DNA from: Methanolobus sp. ZRKC5
GTDB taxonomy: Archaea > Halobacteriota > Methanosarcinia > Methanosarcinales > Methanosarcinaceae
DNA length: 64,000 nucleotides
Assembly (NCBI RefSeq): GCF_038446525.1
Contig: NZ_CP151792.1
Location: 1,798,001 to 1,862,000, forward strand
Direction of reading: 5' to 3'
The position numbers and the translations under genes are program-made. Below the pieces are notes generated by a model. The model did not search any database. It was not told where the DNA came from and saw only the letters and a program-made list of their open reading frames with translations. This document shows positions 57,001-64,000 of this stretch, one piece after another (the first letter of the stretch is position 1; every line of letters starts with the position of its first letter).

Positions 57001-57506
57001 CCTTTTTCCACAAGCTCCTGAAACATTTCAGGTTTTGTGGATACAATTACCTGTCCGGTATGTTTGAAGTAGGCTATTGCTATCCATTTATTCTGTTTGG
57101 AGAGCGAAATTCCTGTGCTGGTCCAGTTTTCAAGAAGTTCAAGACCGCCTTTTTTTATGATTGCCAGCGAGGAATCAAAGAATCCTTCACAACATGAAAC
57201 ACTCAGTTTCGAGATTTCTCTTGCAAGGGAGAGCCAGCTCTCAAATTCATATTTTTCAAGGGATCCATAAACATGTGGCGCAGCACCAAGAAAGGCTATA
57301 AGTACTCTCATGCCACGCTTGAGTGCGCCTTTTCCGGCATGAAGGACTGCTTCCAGCTCATCATCATCTAAGTTTTCAAACCCTGCTGCTAATCTGGAAA
57401 TTTCAGAACTTTCAAGTTTTGGAAAATAGGCTGCTATCAGTTCATTGGTCTTTCCAGTTGTGGCAGGCTTTTGTGTATCTGTACCTTCTGCCACGTATTC
57501 ACTCAC
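54030..57506 (-). CDS. giant VWA protein with helical repeats and an HExxH motif (NorD/CbbO-like)
   Basis: 1158 residues. Residues about 1-560 hold at least seven helical repeats of 40-50 residues with the pattern W…G…A…YF ([60 protein letters not shown]). Residues 600-720 contain [12 protein letters not shown], with HEVGH at 610-614, and a downstream [10 protein letters not shown] that could supply a third zinc ligand. The C-terminus is a von Willebrand A domain with an intact MIDAS (LVDVSAST, first Asp at about 970). This layout matches VWA partners of MoxR ATPases such as NorD and CbbO. It starts four bases inside the moxR-type gene. Confidence 0.88.
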   Translation of the reverse strand: MSEYVAEGTDTQKPATTGKTNELIAAYFPKLESSEISRLAAGFENLDDDELEAVLHAGKGALKRGMRVLIAFLGAAPHVYGSLEKYEFESWLSLAREISKLSVSCCEGFFDSSLAIIKKGGLELLENWTSTGISLSKQNKWIAIAYFKHTGQVIVSTKPEMFQELVEKGRKLGNFNAKVAEAYFEHLIHLHLLLTPENFTLFCHVTERVIKSHWLTAIELINLIEKVLPNVRPQRRREVLASMDRMLQFGEVPAMTLLRNAGTIMEKADEEEFAFLMNIAIDLADTDNKSAKSFLNTIPHYLGNLKLNEVEGWKDKAISSFSGNKQTLRNFIRTSLALGKHLEDTDRDIRSILIDRGILLADIQSECLESYFENTSGAYKLLSKEMFDEWAGTGEGIAIQNLELAMDYFKTSIQALSKIPPQQHEEIFRIANALLAKEGALSSAFFENLSPFVDRTKPENAGKWIEIGLKVYEKDRKLALNFFFHSPSILEKLNMDDLEDWTLKGLEAADEKKPAGKAYFSLESKSSRELVEELTGAITLKKVANVLRYYALGLSGTNFIIRSMATLPLQVDVHGMNPIIAGNTIYLAPKMEVYEDIEDNFKIYKLSVMHEVGHVRFSSVDIPFEKAAAMTEKIKGKYSLENEGDTLSQDRENNDHPDIIDILSLFPNQILAATILGILEDARVEYMIMDHFKGVRSDLEDVRHRMLVTRPAPEDRLDEFMEALLWISTGHEPAFEISEPNKGILKKTQKKLEENIFREDSSTFSSLELALDIYDLLEEYFGPLGQTEYEMLENIGYRGMDIGATGSADPMMTKSCENVIKNFIPETESDLTAQEERPKEQATKKPTQALNKNWRVLGSYKYDEWDSLINDYRSEWSTINEIEPIGGSTYYYTKAMERYGNEIALLKHTFSLMKPEAFHRMKQQNDGTEIDIDAFTESLIAKRCGINPDDGLYIRWDKHERDVATLFLVDVSASTRKILGADGRSILDVEKDALIIMSQALESIGDKYAIYAFSGKSREDVEYFVIKEFDEGLSDNVARRISLLQPESNTRLGPAIRHSIKKLEQAGARTKMLVLLSDGEPYDRSKGEDSYQGDLAQEDTRVAISEGKNQGMHFFCITVDRNPGEYLDNIFSDVGYTIIDDALMLPETLPLLYKRLTT

Positions 57507-58333
57507 TCCATAATGGCAGCGATGATCTCATCAATGCTTCTCTGCAGATCAGGATTGTCAGTTATGGGTTTTGCCATGGCTATCCTGCAGGCTTCTTTGG
57601 ATTCTATACCTTCGCGGATTAGTTTGCCTGCATATATCAACAGGCGGGTGCTCACTCCCTCTTCGAGTCCATGATGTTTGAAGTTCCTGATGCTCTTTCC
57701 AATTTCCACGAGCAGGCCCGCGGTCTTCTCATCGACTTTACTTTCATGCGCAACGATCTGCTTTTCAAGCTCTGCGGGGGGATAATCAAAATCAATTGCA
57801 ACAAATCTCTGCCTTGTGCTCTGTTTCATGTCCTTGACAATGCTCTGGTAACCGGGGTTGTACGAAACACAAAGCATGAACTCTTCCGGCGCTTTGACTA
57901 TTACTCCGAGCTTGTCGATAGGTATTATGCGTCTGTCATCGGTGAGCGGGTGTATGACTACTATGGTATCCTTCCTGGCTTCCACCACTTCATCAAGATA
58001 ACATATTGCTCCACATTTCACAGCTTTTATGAGAGGTCCGTCACTCCATTCTACGTTGTCTCCTTTTATCAGAAACCGTCCCACAAGGTCTGTTGCAGTG
58101 AGGTCCTCATGGCAGGCAATTGTTATCAGAGGACGTTGTAATTTGTAAGCCATATATTCCATGAACCGTGTCTTCCCACAACCAGTAGGTCCTTTCAGGT
58201 TCACCGGCAGCAGGTTTTTGTACGCGGCTGTGAATATCTCAACTTCGTTACCCACAGGTACGTAGTAAGGTTCTTCTGTTACCAGATATTCATCAACAGG
58301 CAGCTCTTCAGATAAAGCACATTTTGTTGGCAT
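57503..58333 (-). CDS. MoxR-family AAA+ ATPase (NorQ/CbbQ type)
   Basis: 276 residues. Walker [18 protein letters not shown], Walker [14 protein letters not shown], sensor 1 VSYNPGYQ and an arginine-finger region [12 protein letters not shown]. The closest style is CbbQ/NorQ, which remodel rubisco or nitric oxide reductase with a VWA partner. The TGA/ATG overlap with the VWA gene indicates coupled translation. The client here is unknown. An AGAGGA leader precedes ATG 58333. Confidence 0.93.
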   Translation of the reverse strand: MPTKCALSEELPVDEYLVTEEPYYVPVGNEVEIFTAAYKNLLPVNLKGPTGCGKTRFMEYMAYKLQRPLITIACHEDLTATDLVGRFLIKGDNVEWSDGPLIKAVKCGAICYLDEVVEARKDTIVVIHPLTDDRRIIPIDKLGVIVKAPEEFMLCVSYNPGYQSIVKDMKQSTRQRFVAIDFDYPPAELEKQIVAHESKVDEKTAGLLVEIGKSIRNFKHHGLEEGVSTRLLIYAGKLIREGIESKEACRIAMAKPITDNPDLQRSIDEIIAAIME

Positions 58334-58366
58334 CGTACTATTCCTCTTATGATAGTATTCTACTGT

Positions 58367-58378
58367 CTTGCTTTATAT
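58367..58378 (-). promoter_or_regulatory. TATA-like promoter of the MoxR-VWA operon
   Basis: GCTTTATATCTG on the plus strand reads AGATATAAAGC on the minus strand, about 34-45 bases upstream of ATG 58333. That spacing fits a short archaeal leader. Confidence 0.45.
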
Positions 58379-58409
58379 CTGCTGTGCAGGAGGACTTTTA
58401 CTTATGTTT

Positions 58410-58432
58410 TATCAATTTGATGGAAATTGATA
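58410..58432. promoter_or_regulatory. perfect 9-5-9 inverted repeat upstream of the MoxR-VWA promoter
   Basis: TATCAATTT-gatgg-AAATTGATA is an exact palindromic pair. It lies about 30-55 bases upstream of the TATA-like box, where activators or upstream repressors bind in archaea. An additional partial copy (TTTTGATAG) follows at 58435-58443. It may control the MoxR-VWA operon. Confidence 0.4.
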
Positions 58433-58659
58433 GGTTTTGATAGATGTATCAGTTACAAGTGATTTGTTAATGGCTAATGAAGTTCTGAATATTGCGAACT
58501 GAACATATTGTTGAATAGGTAGTTTACTTTTACATCCCTGGTGAATTGATGTTGATTCCCTTCAAAATCATGCTTTAATTTAATGCATTGGTAAAAAGAA
58601 ACGGTTAAATAATGTAAAAACTTCCCTTTAATACAGTTACTTATAATGAGGGATGTTGT

Positions 58660-60147
58660 TTGTTATCAGAAAAATTATCCATAATAATCATTTTTGTACT
58701 CTATCTCCTCTTCATGGTGGGTATCGGTGCGATTTACTATAGGAAAACAGCCAATCTGTCAGACTACATCCTTGGTGGAAGAAAGCTGAACAGTTGGGTG
58801 ACTGCCCTGAGTTCTCAAGCATCGGATATGAGTGGATGGTTATTGCTTGGACTTCCCGGATATGCCTACGTAGCAGGAATGGAATCCATATGGATAGCTG
58901 TGGGGCTTGCGCTGGGAACTTACCTTAACTGGAAATTTGTAGCCAGGCGCCTGCGTAAATATACTCAGGTAGCGGGGGATGCTATTACCATTCCGGTTTA
59001 CCTTGAGAATAGATTCAGGGATCAGAGCAAGGCACTCAGGATCATCTCTGCTTTGCTTATTTTGGTATTCTTCTTGTTCTATACATCATCAGGACTCGTT
59101 GCCGGTGGAAAGCTTTTCAGCACGGTTTTTGATATGCCTTATACTACAGCACTGACCATCGGTACTTTTGTGGTCATAACCTACACATTCCTTGGCGGGT
59201 TTATGGCTGTATGCTGGACTGATTTCTTCCAGGGAATGTTGATGCTATTTGCCATTGCAGTTGTACCAATTACAGCTATGCGCAATGCAGGAGGATATAG
59301 TTCCACTGTGGATATCATCAGGTCAATAGACCCGCAGCTTCTGAATCCATTTACATCATCTGGTGGAGACCTTATCTCTCTGGTAGCTATTGTTTCTCTG
59401 CTTGCCTGGGGACTGGGATACTTTGGTCAGCCTCATATACTTGTAAGGTTCATGGCTATCCAGCATTCTGACCAGATTAAGCAGGCAAGGCTTATTGCTA
59501 TGATCTGGGTGGTCATATCTCTGGCTTTTTCCGTCTTTGTTGGAATAACAGGAATGGCATTGTTCCCGGGAGTACTCGACGGTGCATCAAGCGAGACGAT
59601 ATTCATGTTGATGGTTAACGAACTTTTCCATCCTTTGCTTGCAGGTCTTTTGCTTGCAGCAATTCTTGCAGCCATAATGAGTACTGCGGATTCACAGTTG
59701 CTTGTTTCAGCTTCTGCATTCACCGAAGATATATACAGGCTGCTTTTCAAACAGGATGCCAGTGAAAAGGAACTTGTATGGATGGGAAGACTTGCTGTTG
59801 TTCTAGTATCTGTTGTAGCATACTACCTTGCATTGGATCCAGAAAGTTCAGTATTGGATCTTGTGTCATATGCATGGGCAGGGTTTGGAGCTGCTTTTGG
59901 ACCTACGATTCTTTTCTCTTTGTTCTGGAAGAAAATGACAAAGAACGCTGCACTGGGGGGACTCATCTCCGGTGGGCTTATGGTTATCATCTGGAAACAG
60001 CTTTCTGGGGGAATATTCGATCTGTATGAGATAGTACCTGGTTTTGCACTTTCATGCATCGTGATCATCCTCATAACGATGCTGGAAAAGGAACCTTCTA
60101 ATGAGATAATGGAAGAGTTTGACAGGGTCGCAATTGCAGATGTATAA
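58660..60147 (+). CDS. putP: sodium/proline symporter, PutP type
   Basis: 495 residues from TTG 58660, with GAGGGA upstream. Thirteen membrane segments of the SSS family. The proline-transporter signature is visible: LSSQASDMSGWLLLGLPGYAYVAG, and later FGQPHILVRFMAIQ and AAILAAIMSTADSQLLVSASAFTEDIYR. It imports proline (or a related solute) with Na+, useful for osmoprotection or nitrogen. ATG 58653 is out of frame. A rho-independent-like hairpin follows. Confidence 0.94.
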   Translation: MLSEKLSIIIIFVLYLLFMVGIGAIYYRKTANLSDYILGGRKLNSWVTALSSQASDMSGWLLLGLPGYAYVAGMESIWIAVGLALGTYLNWKFVARRLRKYTQVAGDAITIPVYLENRFRDQSKALRIISALLILVFFLFYTSSGLVAGGKLFSTVFDMPYTTALTIGTFVVITYTFLGGFMAVCWTDFFQGMLMLFAIAVVPITAMRNAGGYSSTVDIIRSIDPQLLNPFTSSGGDLISLVAIVSLLAWGLGYFGQPHILVRFMAIQHSDQIKQARLIAMIWVVISLAFSVFVGITGMALFPGVLDGASSETIFMLMVNELFHPLLAGLLLAAILAAIMSTADSQLLVSASAFTEDIYRLLFKQDASEKELVWMGRLAVVLVSVVAYYLALDPESSVLDLVSYAWAGFGAAFGPTILFSLFWKKMTKNAALGGLISGGLMVIIWKQLSGGIFDLYEIVPGFALSCIVIILITMLEKEPSNEIMEEFDRVAIADV

Positions 60148-60151
60148 TTTT

Positions 60152-60178
60152 ACCGGCAGAATATGCCGGTCATTTTTT
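60152..60178 (+). terminator. hairpin terminator after putP
   Basis: ACCGGCA-gaata-TGCCGGT is a perfect 7-bp stem at 60152-60170, followed by CATTTTTTTA. It begins four bases after the putP stop codon. Confidence 0.75.
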
Positions 60179-60325
60179 TAACAATGGAATTGGTTTTGAG
60201 GATGCTGAATATGAAATGATGGATTCCTGGATTCCATAATTATGAAAATTACACTGAGGCAGAATGCCCGGTGTGGTAAATCGTTTCCTCTCAATTTGAT
60301 TTGACAAAATTAAGGACGAGTGTAT

Positions 60326-60853
60326 ATGTCAAGAAAACATTTTCAACCTAATAATGAAAAATTAAAGATTAGAAAGATAGATGAAAATGATTTTAACAAA
60401 ATATGGCCGATGATAAAAGAAATAATAATGGAAGGGACTACTTATGAATATCCTGTTGATATGGGTAAAGAAGAAGCTTTGCATGTTTGGATGAAGAAAC
60501 CAGAACACACATATTTGGCAGAAAAAGATGGAGAAACTTTAGGTACTTATTTTATCAAAGCAAATCATAGCGGGCAAGGAAATCATGTTTGTAACTGTGG
60601 GTATATGGTTGCTCCCAATGCACAAGGGCAAGGGATTGGAACTTTTTTATGTAAACATTCTCAACAAGAAGCAACTAAACTTGGCTATAGAGCTATGCAG
60701 TTTAATTTTGTAGCTTCCACGAATTTAAAAGCGATCAATCTTTGGTTAAAGTTAGGTTATAAAATTGTAGGCAGGTTGCCAGAAGCTTTCAATCACCCTG
60801 AAAAAGGATTTGTAGATGCTTATGTAATGTATAAATTTTTAAATGATAGTTGA
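60326..60853 (+). CDS. GNAT-family N-acetyltransferase
   Basis: 175 residues from ATG 60326, with AAGGA about nine bases upstream. GNAT core: LKIRKIDENDFNKIWPMIKEI, the acetyl-CoA loop VAPNAQGQGIGTFLCKHSQQEA, and NLKAINLWLKLGYKIVGRLP. The target amine is unknown. The gene is strikingly A+T-rich, with AAA/GAA/TTA codons, compared with its neighbours. That suggests acquisition from a low-GC bacterium or relation to the accessory patch that follows. Confidence 0.9.
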   Translation: MSRKHFQPNNEKLKIRKIDENDFNKIWPMIKEIIMEGTTYEYPVDMGKEEALHVWMKKPEHTYLAEKDGETLGTYFIKANHSGQGNHVCNCGYMVAPNAQGQGIGTFLCKHSQQEATKLGYRAMQFNFVASTNLKAINLWLKLGYKIVGRLPEAFNHPEKGFVDAYVMYKFLNDS

Positions 60854-61232
60854 TCTAACAGTTTGAAGAGTTTGATTTGAAATTCCTTTTGGTTTTTTTA
60901 GGAATCCTGTGGTTTTATGTTAGTGATGGGATGGGTATATGGATCAAAGTTATCCGGATTAGAAACATAACACAAATGTACTTGATTTAATATCAAATAT
61001 TCAAAAAATATATATGCTATCAGAACAATTATGAATGTGAGGATGATTTACAATTAACAAGTCTATCTGATTATTACCTGGGACATGTTTAAGCATTTCT
61101 TCTGCATAGGAAATATTTCCAAGTGCATTCATCCTCAAGCCTCCAACTTTTTCGAAATTAACTAATCTGTTTTTGCTAAACATACAGACAAAGCAGCATT
61201 GACGTGTAGTTTCTAATGTTATATTGGCAAAT

Positions 61233-61240
61233 CTTTATTT
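61233..61240 (+). repeat. left 8-bp target-site duplication of the MITE
   Basis: CTTTATTT lies directly before the left terminal repeat, and an identical CTTTATTT (61435-61442) lies directly after the right one. Confidence 0.8.
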
Positions 61241-61434
61241 GTAACTATTCAGCCTGATAAAAACGCTATCAATAACAATCTTGACAAAAAGTTGAAACGT
61301 AAATTTCATTAGAATCATTTATTTTGATTGTTGCTATTGATTGCTTTTTTGATTGTTAGATTGTTAGTGAGCAGACATCTCTATTTCGATGAAATCAGTA
61401 CCAATAGGCAAATCGTGCCAGGCTGAATAGTTAC
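61241..61434. mobile_element. 194-bp MITE, IS66-like ends
   Basis: Perfect 15-bp terminal inverted repeats GTAACTATTCAGCCT (61241-61255) and AGGCTGAATAGTTAC (61420-61434) bound a short non-coding sequence. Exact 8-bp direct repeats CTTTATTT flank it on both sides, as expected for transposition. Ends beginning GTAA and an 8-bp duplication are characteristic of the IS66 family. It has no transposase and would need one in trans. Seen directly in sequence; the family label is inference. Confidence 0.8.
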
Positions 61435-61442
61435 CTTTATTT
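61435..61442 (+). repeat. right 8-bp target-site duplication of the MITE
   Basis: CTTTATTT, identical to 61233-61240. Confidence 0.8.
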
Positions 61443-61653
61443 TTAGTATCTGTTGATGAAGATTTCAATGAAGACTCTGTAGGTGTGCAACCAAAAAGTG
61501 AGTTAAATCTAGAATCAAGGCTTAAAAAAATAGAGAAATATCTAGGAATCTCTCAAGAACCAGTAACAAGAGCATCAATAGAATTCTTAGAAAAAGATAG
61601 TCCCGGCCGGATTCGAACCAGCGTCTTCGGCTCCAAAGGCCGGAAGGATTGAC
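61443..61653 (+). pseudogene. integrase-like ORF remnant reading into tRNA-Gln
   Basis: An open frame without a start codon: VDEDFNEDSVGVQPKSELNLESRLKKIEKYLGISQ, then EFLEKDSPGRIRTSVFGSKGRKD and stop. The last 18 codons are the antisense reading of the tRNA-Gln 3' portion. In archaea, integrase genes whose att site lies in the coding region commonly show this read-through of a tRNA. The preceding helical, charged segment is typical of such N-terminal fragments. No catalytic region remains, so this would be a leftover of a past integration; the identification is inference. Confidence 0.4.
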
Positions 61654-61670
61654 CACTACCCTACGGGACT
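61598..61670 (-). tRNA. tRNA-Gln (UUG), with one extra base in the anticodon stem
   Basis: The minus strand folds as a tRNA: acceptor AGTCCCG/CGGGACT with discriminator A, D arm GGGT-AGTGGTCA-ATCC, anticodon loop CTTTGGA (UUG), T arm GCTGG-TTCGAAT-CCGGC. Without the CCA it is 73 nucleotides instead of the expected 72. The 5' side of the anticodon stem reads TTCCGGC where TTCGGC would pair perfectly with GCCGAA. The extra C (plus-strand G at 61642/61643) must bulge. This could be a defective copy, a tolerated bulge or a sequence error. Confidence 0.85.
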
Positions 61671-61736
61671 ACAATGATTTAGCAGAATAAACACATAATG
61701 ATACTTATTTGTTATGCAGGACAGCCAGTTTGGCTG

Positions 61737-62834
61737 TCACATTGCGATGATAAGTGTTAGTAGATCCTTGTCATCAAGTACGTGTTCAAGGCCTGCTCTC
61801 TGGCCCGGGTGCTTTGCAGATGTACCCCATATCTGGGAGTATCTGAACTTTCTTCTGAAATCACGGTGCAGGTGGTCACATACATCTCCCACTGTAGTTC
61901 CTTTTCGTACAATGAGGGGTTCTTCCATATCAGCGGGTCCGCCCTGGGGTTTGAGGAAAATGCGGATAAAGTCGAGTGCCTCGTATATCAGGTCTTTGAC
62001 AGCTTCAAGGTTCTCTTCCTTGTCAGCCGATATATATGTTGCCGCAGGATACTCTTCCTTGCATTTCTTCAATACATACTGGTCTGCCATGTCCACCTTG
62101 TTTACAACGACAACAGCGGGTACGTACACCCTGTTACCCATAATGACATCTATCAACTGGTCAACATCGATCTTATCCCTGATGAGCACATGAGCATTGT
62201 GTATCTTATATTCGTTAAGTATAGCCTTGATAAGGTCTTCTGTGAGGTCAAGCTCCTTAGTACTGCTAATGGTGACGCCACCACGATCCTGCCTTTTGAT
62301 AACAACATCAGGTGCTTTCTGGTTCAGGCGTATGCCAGCATCATAAAGTTCCTGGGTAAGGACGGTATGGTGATAATTCTGGAACACATCCAGCATAAAG
62401 ACCACAAGGTCACAGTTCCTGACAACTGAGATTACTTCTCTTCCACGGCCTCTGCCGCTGGCTGCTCCCTTAACCAGTCCGGGCACGTCAAGTATCTGTA
62501 TAGTTGCATTATTATGCTCAAGCACTCCCGGAATGACATCCAGAGTTGTAAACTCGTAGGCGCCAACCTCTGAATTAGCATCCGTGAGCTTGTTAAGTAA
62601 AGTGGATTTTCCCACAGATGGGAACCCTACAAGCGTGACCGTAGCATCTCCTGACTTTCTCACGGAGTATCCTTCGCCACCGCCCTTGCTTGCAGACTTC
62701 TTGACAACTTCATCGCGAAGGCGTGCAAGTTTCGCCTTCAGCTTACCGATGTGATGGGATGTTGCCTTATTGTAGGGAGTCTTCTTGATCTCCTCTTCTA
62801 CGTCCTGTATGTCCTCATTTATGCCCATTTGCAA
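61737..62834 (-). CDS. DRG-family GTP-binding protein
   Basis: 365 residues. G1 VGFPSVGKSTLLNKLT, G3 DVPGLVKGAASGRGRG, G4 VVNKVDMADQ, preceded by the helix-rich DRG N-terminus (VEEEIKKTPYNKATSHHIGKLKAKLARLR) and followed by a TGS domain (LIVRKGTTVGDVCDHLH; IWGTSAKHPGQRAGLEHVL). DRG proteins associate with polysomes and RNA; archaea have one. The size and all motifs are normal. Confidence 0.95.
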   Translation of the reverse strand: MQMGINEDIQDVEEEIKKTPYNKATSHHIGKLKAKLARLRDEVVKKSASKGGGEGYSVRKSGDATVTLVGFPSVGKSTLLNKLTDANSEVGAYEFTTLDVIPGVLEHNNATIQILDVPGLVKGAASGRGRGREVISVVRNCDLVVFMLDVFQNYHHTVLTQELYDAGIRLNQKAPDVVIKRQDRGGVTISSTKELDLTEDLIKAILNEYKIHNAHVLIRDKIDVDQLIDVIMGNRVYVPAVVVVNKVDMADQYVLKKCKEEYPAATYISADKEENLEAVKDLIYEALDFIRIFLKPQGGPADMEEPLIVRKGTTVGDVCDHLHRDFRRKFRYSQIWGTSAKHPGQRAGLEHVLDDKDLLTLIIAM

Positions 62835-62891
62835 CCTACCATAACGTCAAAACAAAAACGGTTTTCCTGATTATTATAGACTGGATTAACG

Positions 62892-64000
62892 TCAAAAGGA
62901 GGATATTATCCTGCCGGTCATTTCATACGTATACATTCCATTTTGAAGTCTCTTAGAGAATTCTTCGGATTGCAGTGCACTAAGGAATGCCTGCATCTCT
63001 TCTATGTCCAGAAGGTCTTTATGTATCACAAAATCAAACTCATCCTCTGCAACAGGTATGAACCCAAGTCCGGCTTCTTCTGCCGCAGCCCTGATTCCAA
63101 AGCCAACATCTGCCTTTCCACTTTTTACAGCATCGCAGACAGACCGGTGGGTCTTTGAACCTGAATTGTAACCCTTTATGTTTTTGATAAATTCACTCTT
63201 CGTCATCCCTTTTGCTTCTGCCAGTGTTCCAAGCTCTCTTTCCAGAATTGCTCTTGTTCCGGATCCCCGGTTCCTGTTTATGAGTTGCAGGCTGGTTATT
63301 TCCTCAAGTCCGTCCACATGGTTGTCAGGGGTGAATATAAGCCCTAGCTCTCGCCTGTATCCCTTGACAAGAACTATGTTCTCAAGATTCATTTTTGATA
63401 TGGTTGATGAATTGTAATTTCCCTCTGCGTCCACCATATTCACACATGCAATGTCAGTAGTGCCGCTGGATATGGCTGCAAATCCTGCACTGGAACCCCT
63501 ATTCAATGTCCTGAACACAAGTCCTGTCATCTCTTCAAGCAGATCTATGCCCGGGCACTGCCCACCAACGAGCATTAGGTCAGGACTTCTCACGTTACCG
63601 AACATGGTGACCTCTACTTCAGATCCTGGTTCAATATATTCAGTATGCGCCCGGATCTCAATTGTTCCGTCAGCATCTGATAATGTGGTTATGGCTCCTG
63701 ATGTCTTGTCTGCTGGGTACACCTTGCCCCGCACAACACCAACAGGGAACAGTTCTTCTCTTCCGCCTGAGCGGATGCCGGTTCCCATAACAGCAGTGAC
63801 CTTAGTCTTAAAAGCTGGCTTAATGCCAAGTGAATTGTAGATTATCGGAGCTACGAACTCATTGAAAATACTGAGTGCAGATGTTGGGTTCCCTGGCAGT
63901 CCTATTGTTGGCACATTTTTTATCATACCGATAACAACAGGTTTCCCGGGTTTGATTGCAATGCCGTGGGTGAGTGTTTCCCCCTTTTCTTCAATGATCA
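62892..64000 (-). CDS. MoeA-type molybdopterin protein with C-terminal periplasmic-binding-like domain (5' part cut)
   Basis: The frame runs past the window edge; the codons from 63927 to 63998 continue with EEKGETLTHGIAIKPGKPVVIG, so no start is visible. Domain order in the available 369 or so residues: MoeA domain III end (IGLPGNPTSALSIFNEFVAPII), MoeA domain IV (RSGGREELFPVGVVRGKVYP), then a PBP-like domain (LMLVGGQCPGIDLLEEMTG; GSGTRAILERELG; VCDAVKSGKADVGFGIRAAAEEAG). MoeA inserts Mo/W into molybdopterin; the fused binding domain, common in archaea, may sense or deliver molybdate or tungstate. Confidence 0.9.
   Translation of the reverse strand, partial: IIEEKGETLTHGIAIKPGKPVVIGMIKNVPTIGLPGNPTSALSIFNEFVAPIIYNSLGIKPAFKTKVTAVMGTGIRSGGREELFPVGVVRGKVYPADKTSGAITTLSDADGTIEIRAHTEYIEPGSEVEVTMFGNVRSPDLMLVGGQCPGIDLLEEMTGLVFRTLNRGSSAGFAAISSGTTDIACVNMVDAEGNYNSSTISKMNLENIVLVKGYRRELGLIFTPDNHVDGLEEITSLQLINRNRGSGTRAILERELGTLAEAKGMTKSEFIKNIKGYNSGSKTHRSVCDAVKSGKADVGFGIRAAAEEAGLGFIPVAEDEFDFVIHKDLLDIEEMQAFLSALQSEEFSKRLQNGMYTYEMTGRIISSF

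Larger units (their letters stand above)
58334..58659. other. 326-base divergent intergenic region
   Basis: It separates the leftward MoxR-VWA operon from rightward putP. It holds the TATA-like box and palindrome described separately. On the plus strand GGTTAAATAATG near 58592-58603 is the best promoter candidate for putP. No ORF seen. Confidence 0.5.
60854..61597. other. 744-base accessory patch without intact genes
   Basis: A+T-rich DNA holding a possible 60-codon minus-strand ORF (61001-61183, no recognisable family), a 194-base MITE-like element (61241-61434), and an integrase-like ORF remnant that runs into tRNA-Gln. It looks like the decayed edge of an integrated element. Confidence 0.6.

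Noticed and set aside
61001-61183. 60-residue minus-strand ORF in the accessory patch
   Set aside because: Start lacks a Shine-Dalgarno, no family is recognised, and the length is within chance for A+T-rich DNA; mentioned only within the gene-free stretch.
1-64000. CRISPR arrays or cas genes
   Set aside because: No regularly spaced repeats and no Cas-like proteins seen anywhere in the window.

Overview
This window is chromosomal DNA of a methanogenic archaeon, most likely a methylotrophic member of the Methanosarcinaceae (Methanolobus or Methanococcoides-like). The evidence is an apparent cluster for activating methyl-coenzyme M reductase (atwA plus methanogenesis marker genes 3, 6, 5, 15, 17 and 7), archaeal information-processing genes (FEN-1, aIF5A, class I lysyl-tRNA synthetase, NOG1 and DRG GTPases), archaeal TATA boxes, and moderately A+T-rich DNA with Shine-Dalgarno leaders. 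The genus assignment is inference.

Layout. 0-10 kb: 5' part of NOG1, a CBS-domain regulator with a candidate operator in its own promoter, hisE, a LeuC/AksD-type dehydratase, a YkgJ protein, an RCK-DHH fusion, nnr, moaC, prs. 9.3-20.4 kb: a DNA glycosylase overlapping a CDIN1/TPD-type nuclease, lysS, a methyltransferase, a BofA-like protein, a nucleoside deoxyribosyltransferase-like protein with a tandem U32 protein, a lipoprotein with a PGF-CTERM-like tail, hisF-mazG and a coiled-coil protein. 20.4-21.1 kb is non-coding. 21.1-23.5 kb: a DUF1614 membrane protein whose upstream region is occupied by an intact IS5-type insertion sequence, then a bifunctional-nuclease-family gene. 23.5-34.8 kb: hydantoinase/oxoprolinase, pcm, a zinc-finger protein, a lipoprotein/membrane protein/regulator trio, speB and aIF5A, an aldehyde ferredoxin oxidoreductase, ogt and a matrixin protease. 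34.9-43.3 kb: a HAD protein and the MCR-activation operon. 43.3-54 kb: presenilin-like protease, fen, gpmI, MATE exporter, msrB, cupredoxin-like lipoprotein, an exported protein broken by a frameshift, and a DUF2278-lamin-tail protein. 54-58.3 kb: a MoxR ATPase with a giant VWA protein carrying an HExxH motif. 58.6-64 kb: putP, a GNAT gene, a decayed accessory patch with a MITE and an integrase-like ORF running into tRNA-Gln, a DRG GTPase, and a MoeA-type gene cut by the window edge.

How it fits together. The 35.9-42.8 kb operon should supply the ATP-dependent machinery that reduces Ni(II) F430 to active Ni(I) in MCR. Agmatinase beside aIF5A fits archaeal polyamine/hypusine metabolism. The MoxR-VWA pair is a chaperone-like module with an unknown client. 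Three places show a single-base irregularity (mmp3 start, the exported protein at 51.86 kb, the tRNA-Gln anticodon stem). They may be real mutations or sequence errors, and should be checked before being interpreted biologically.
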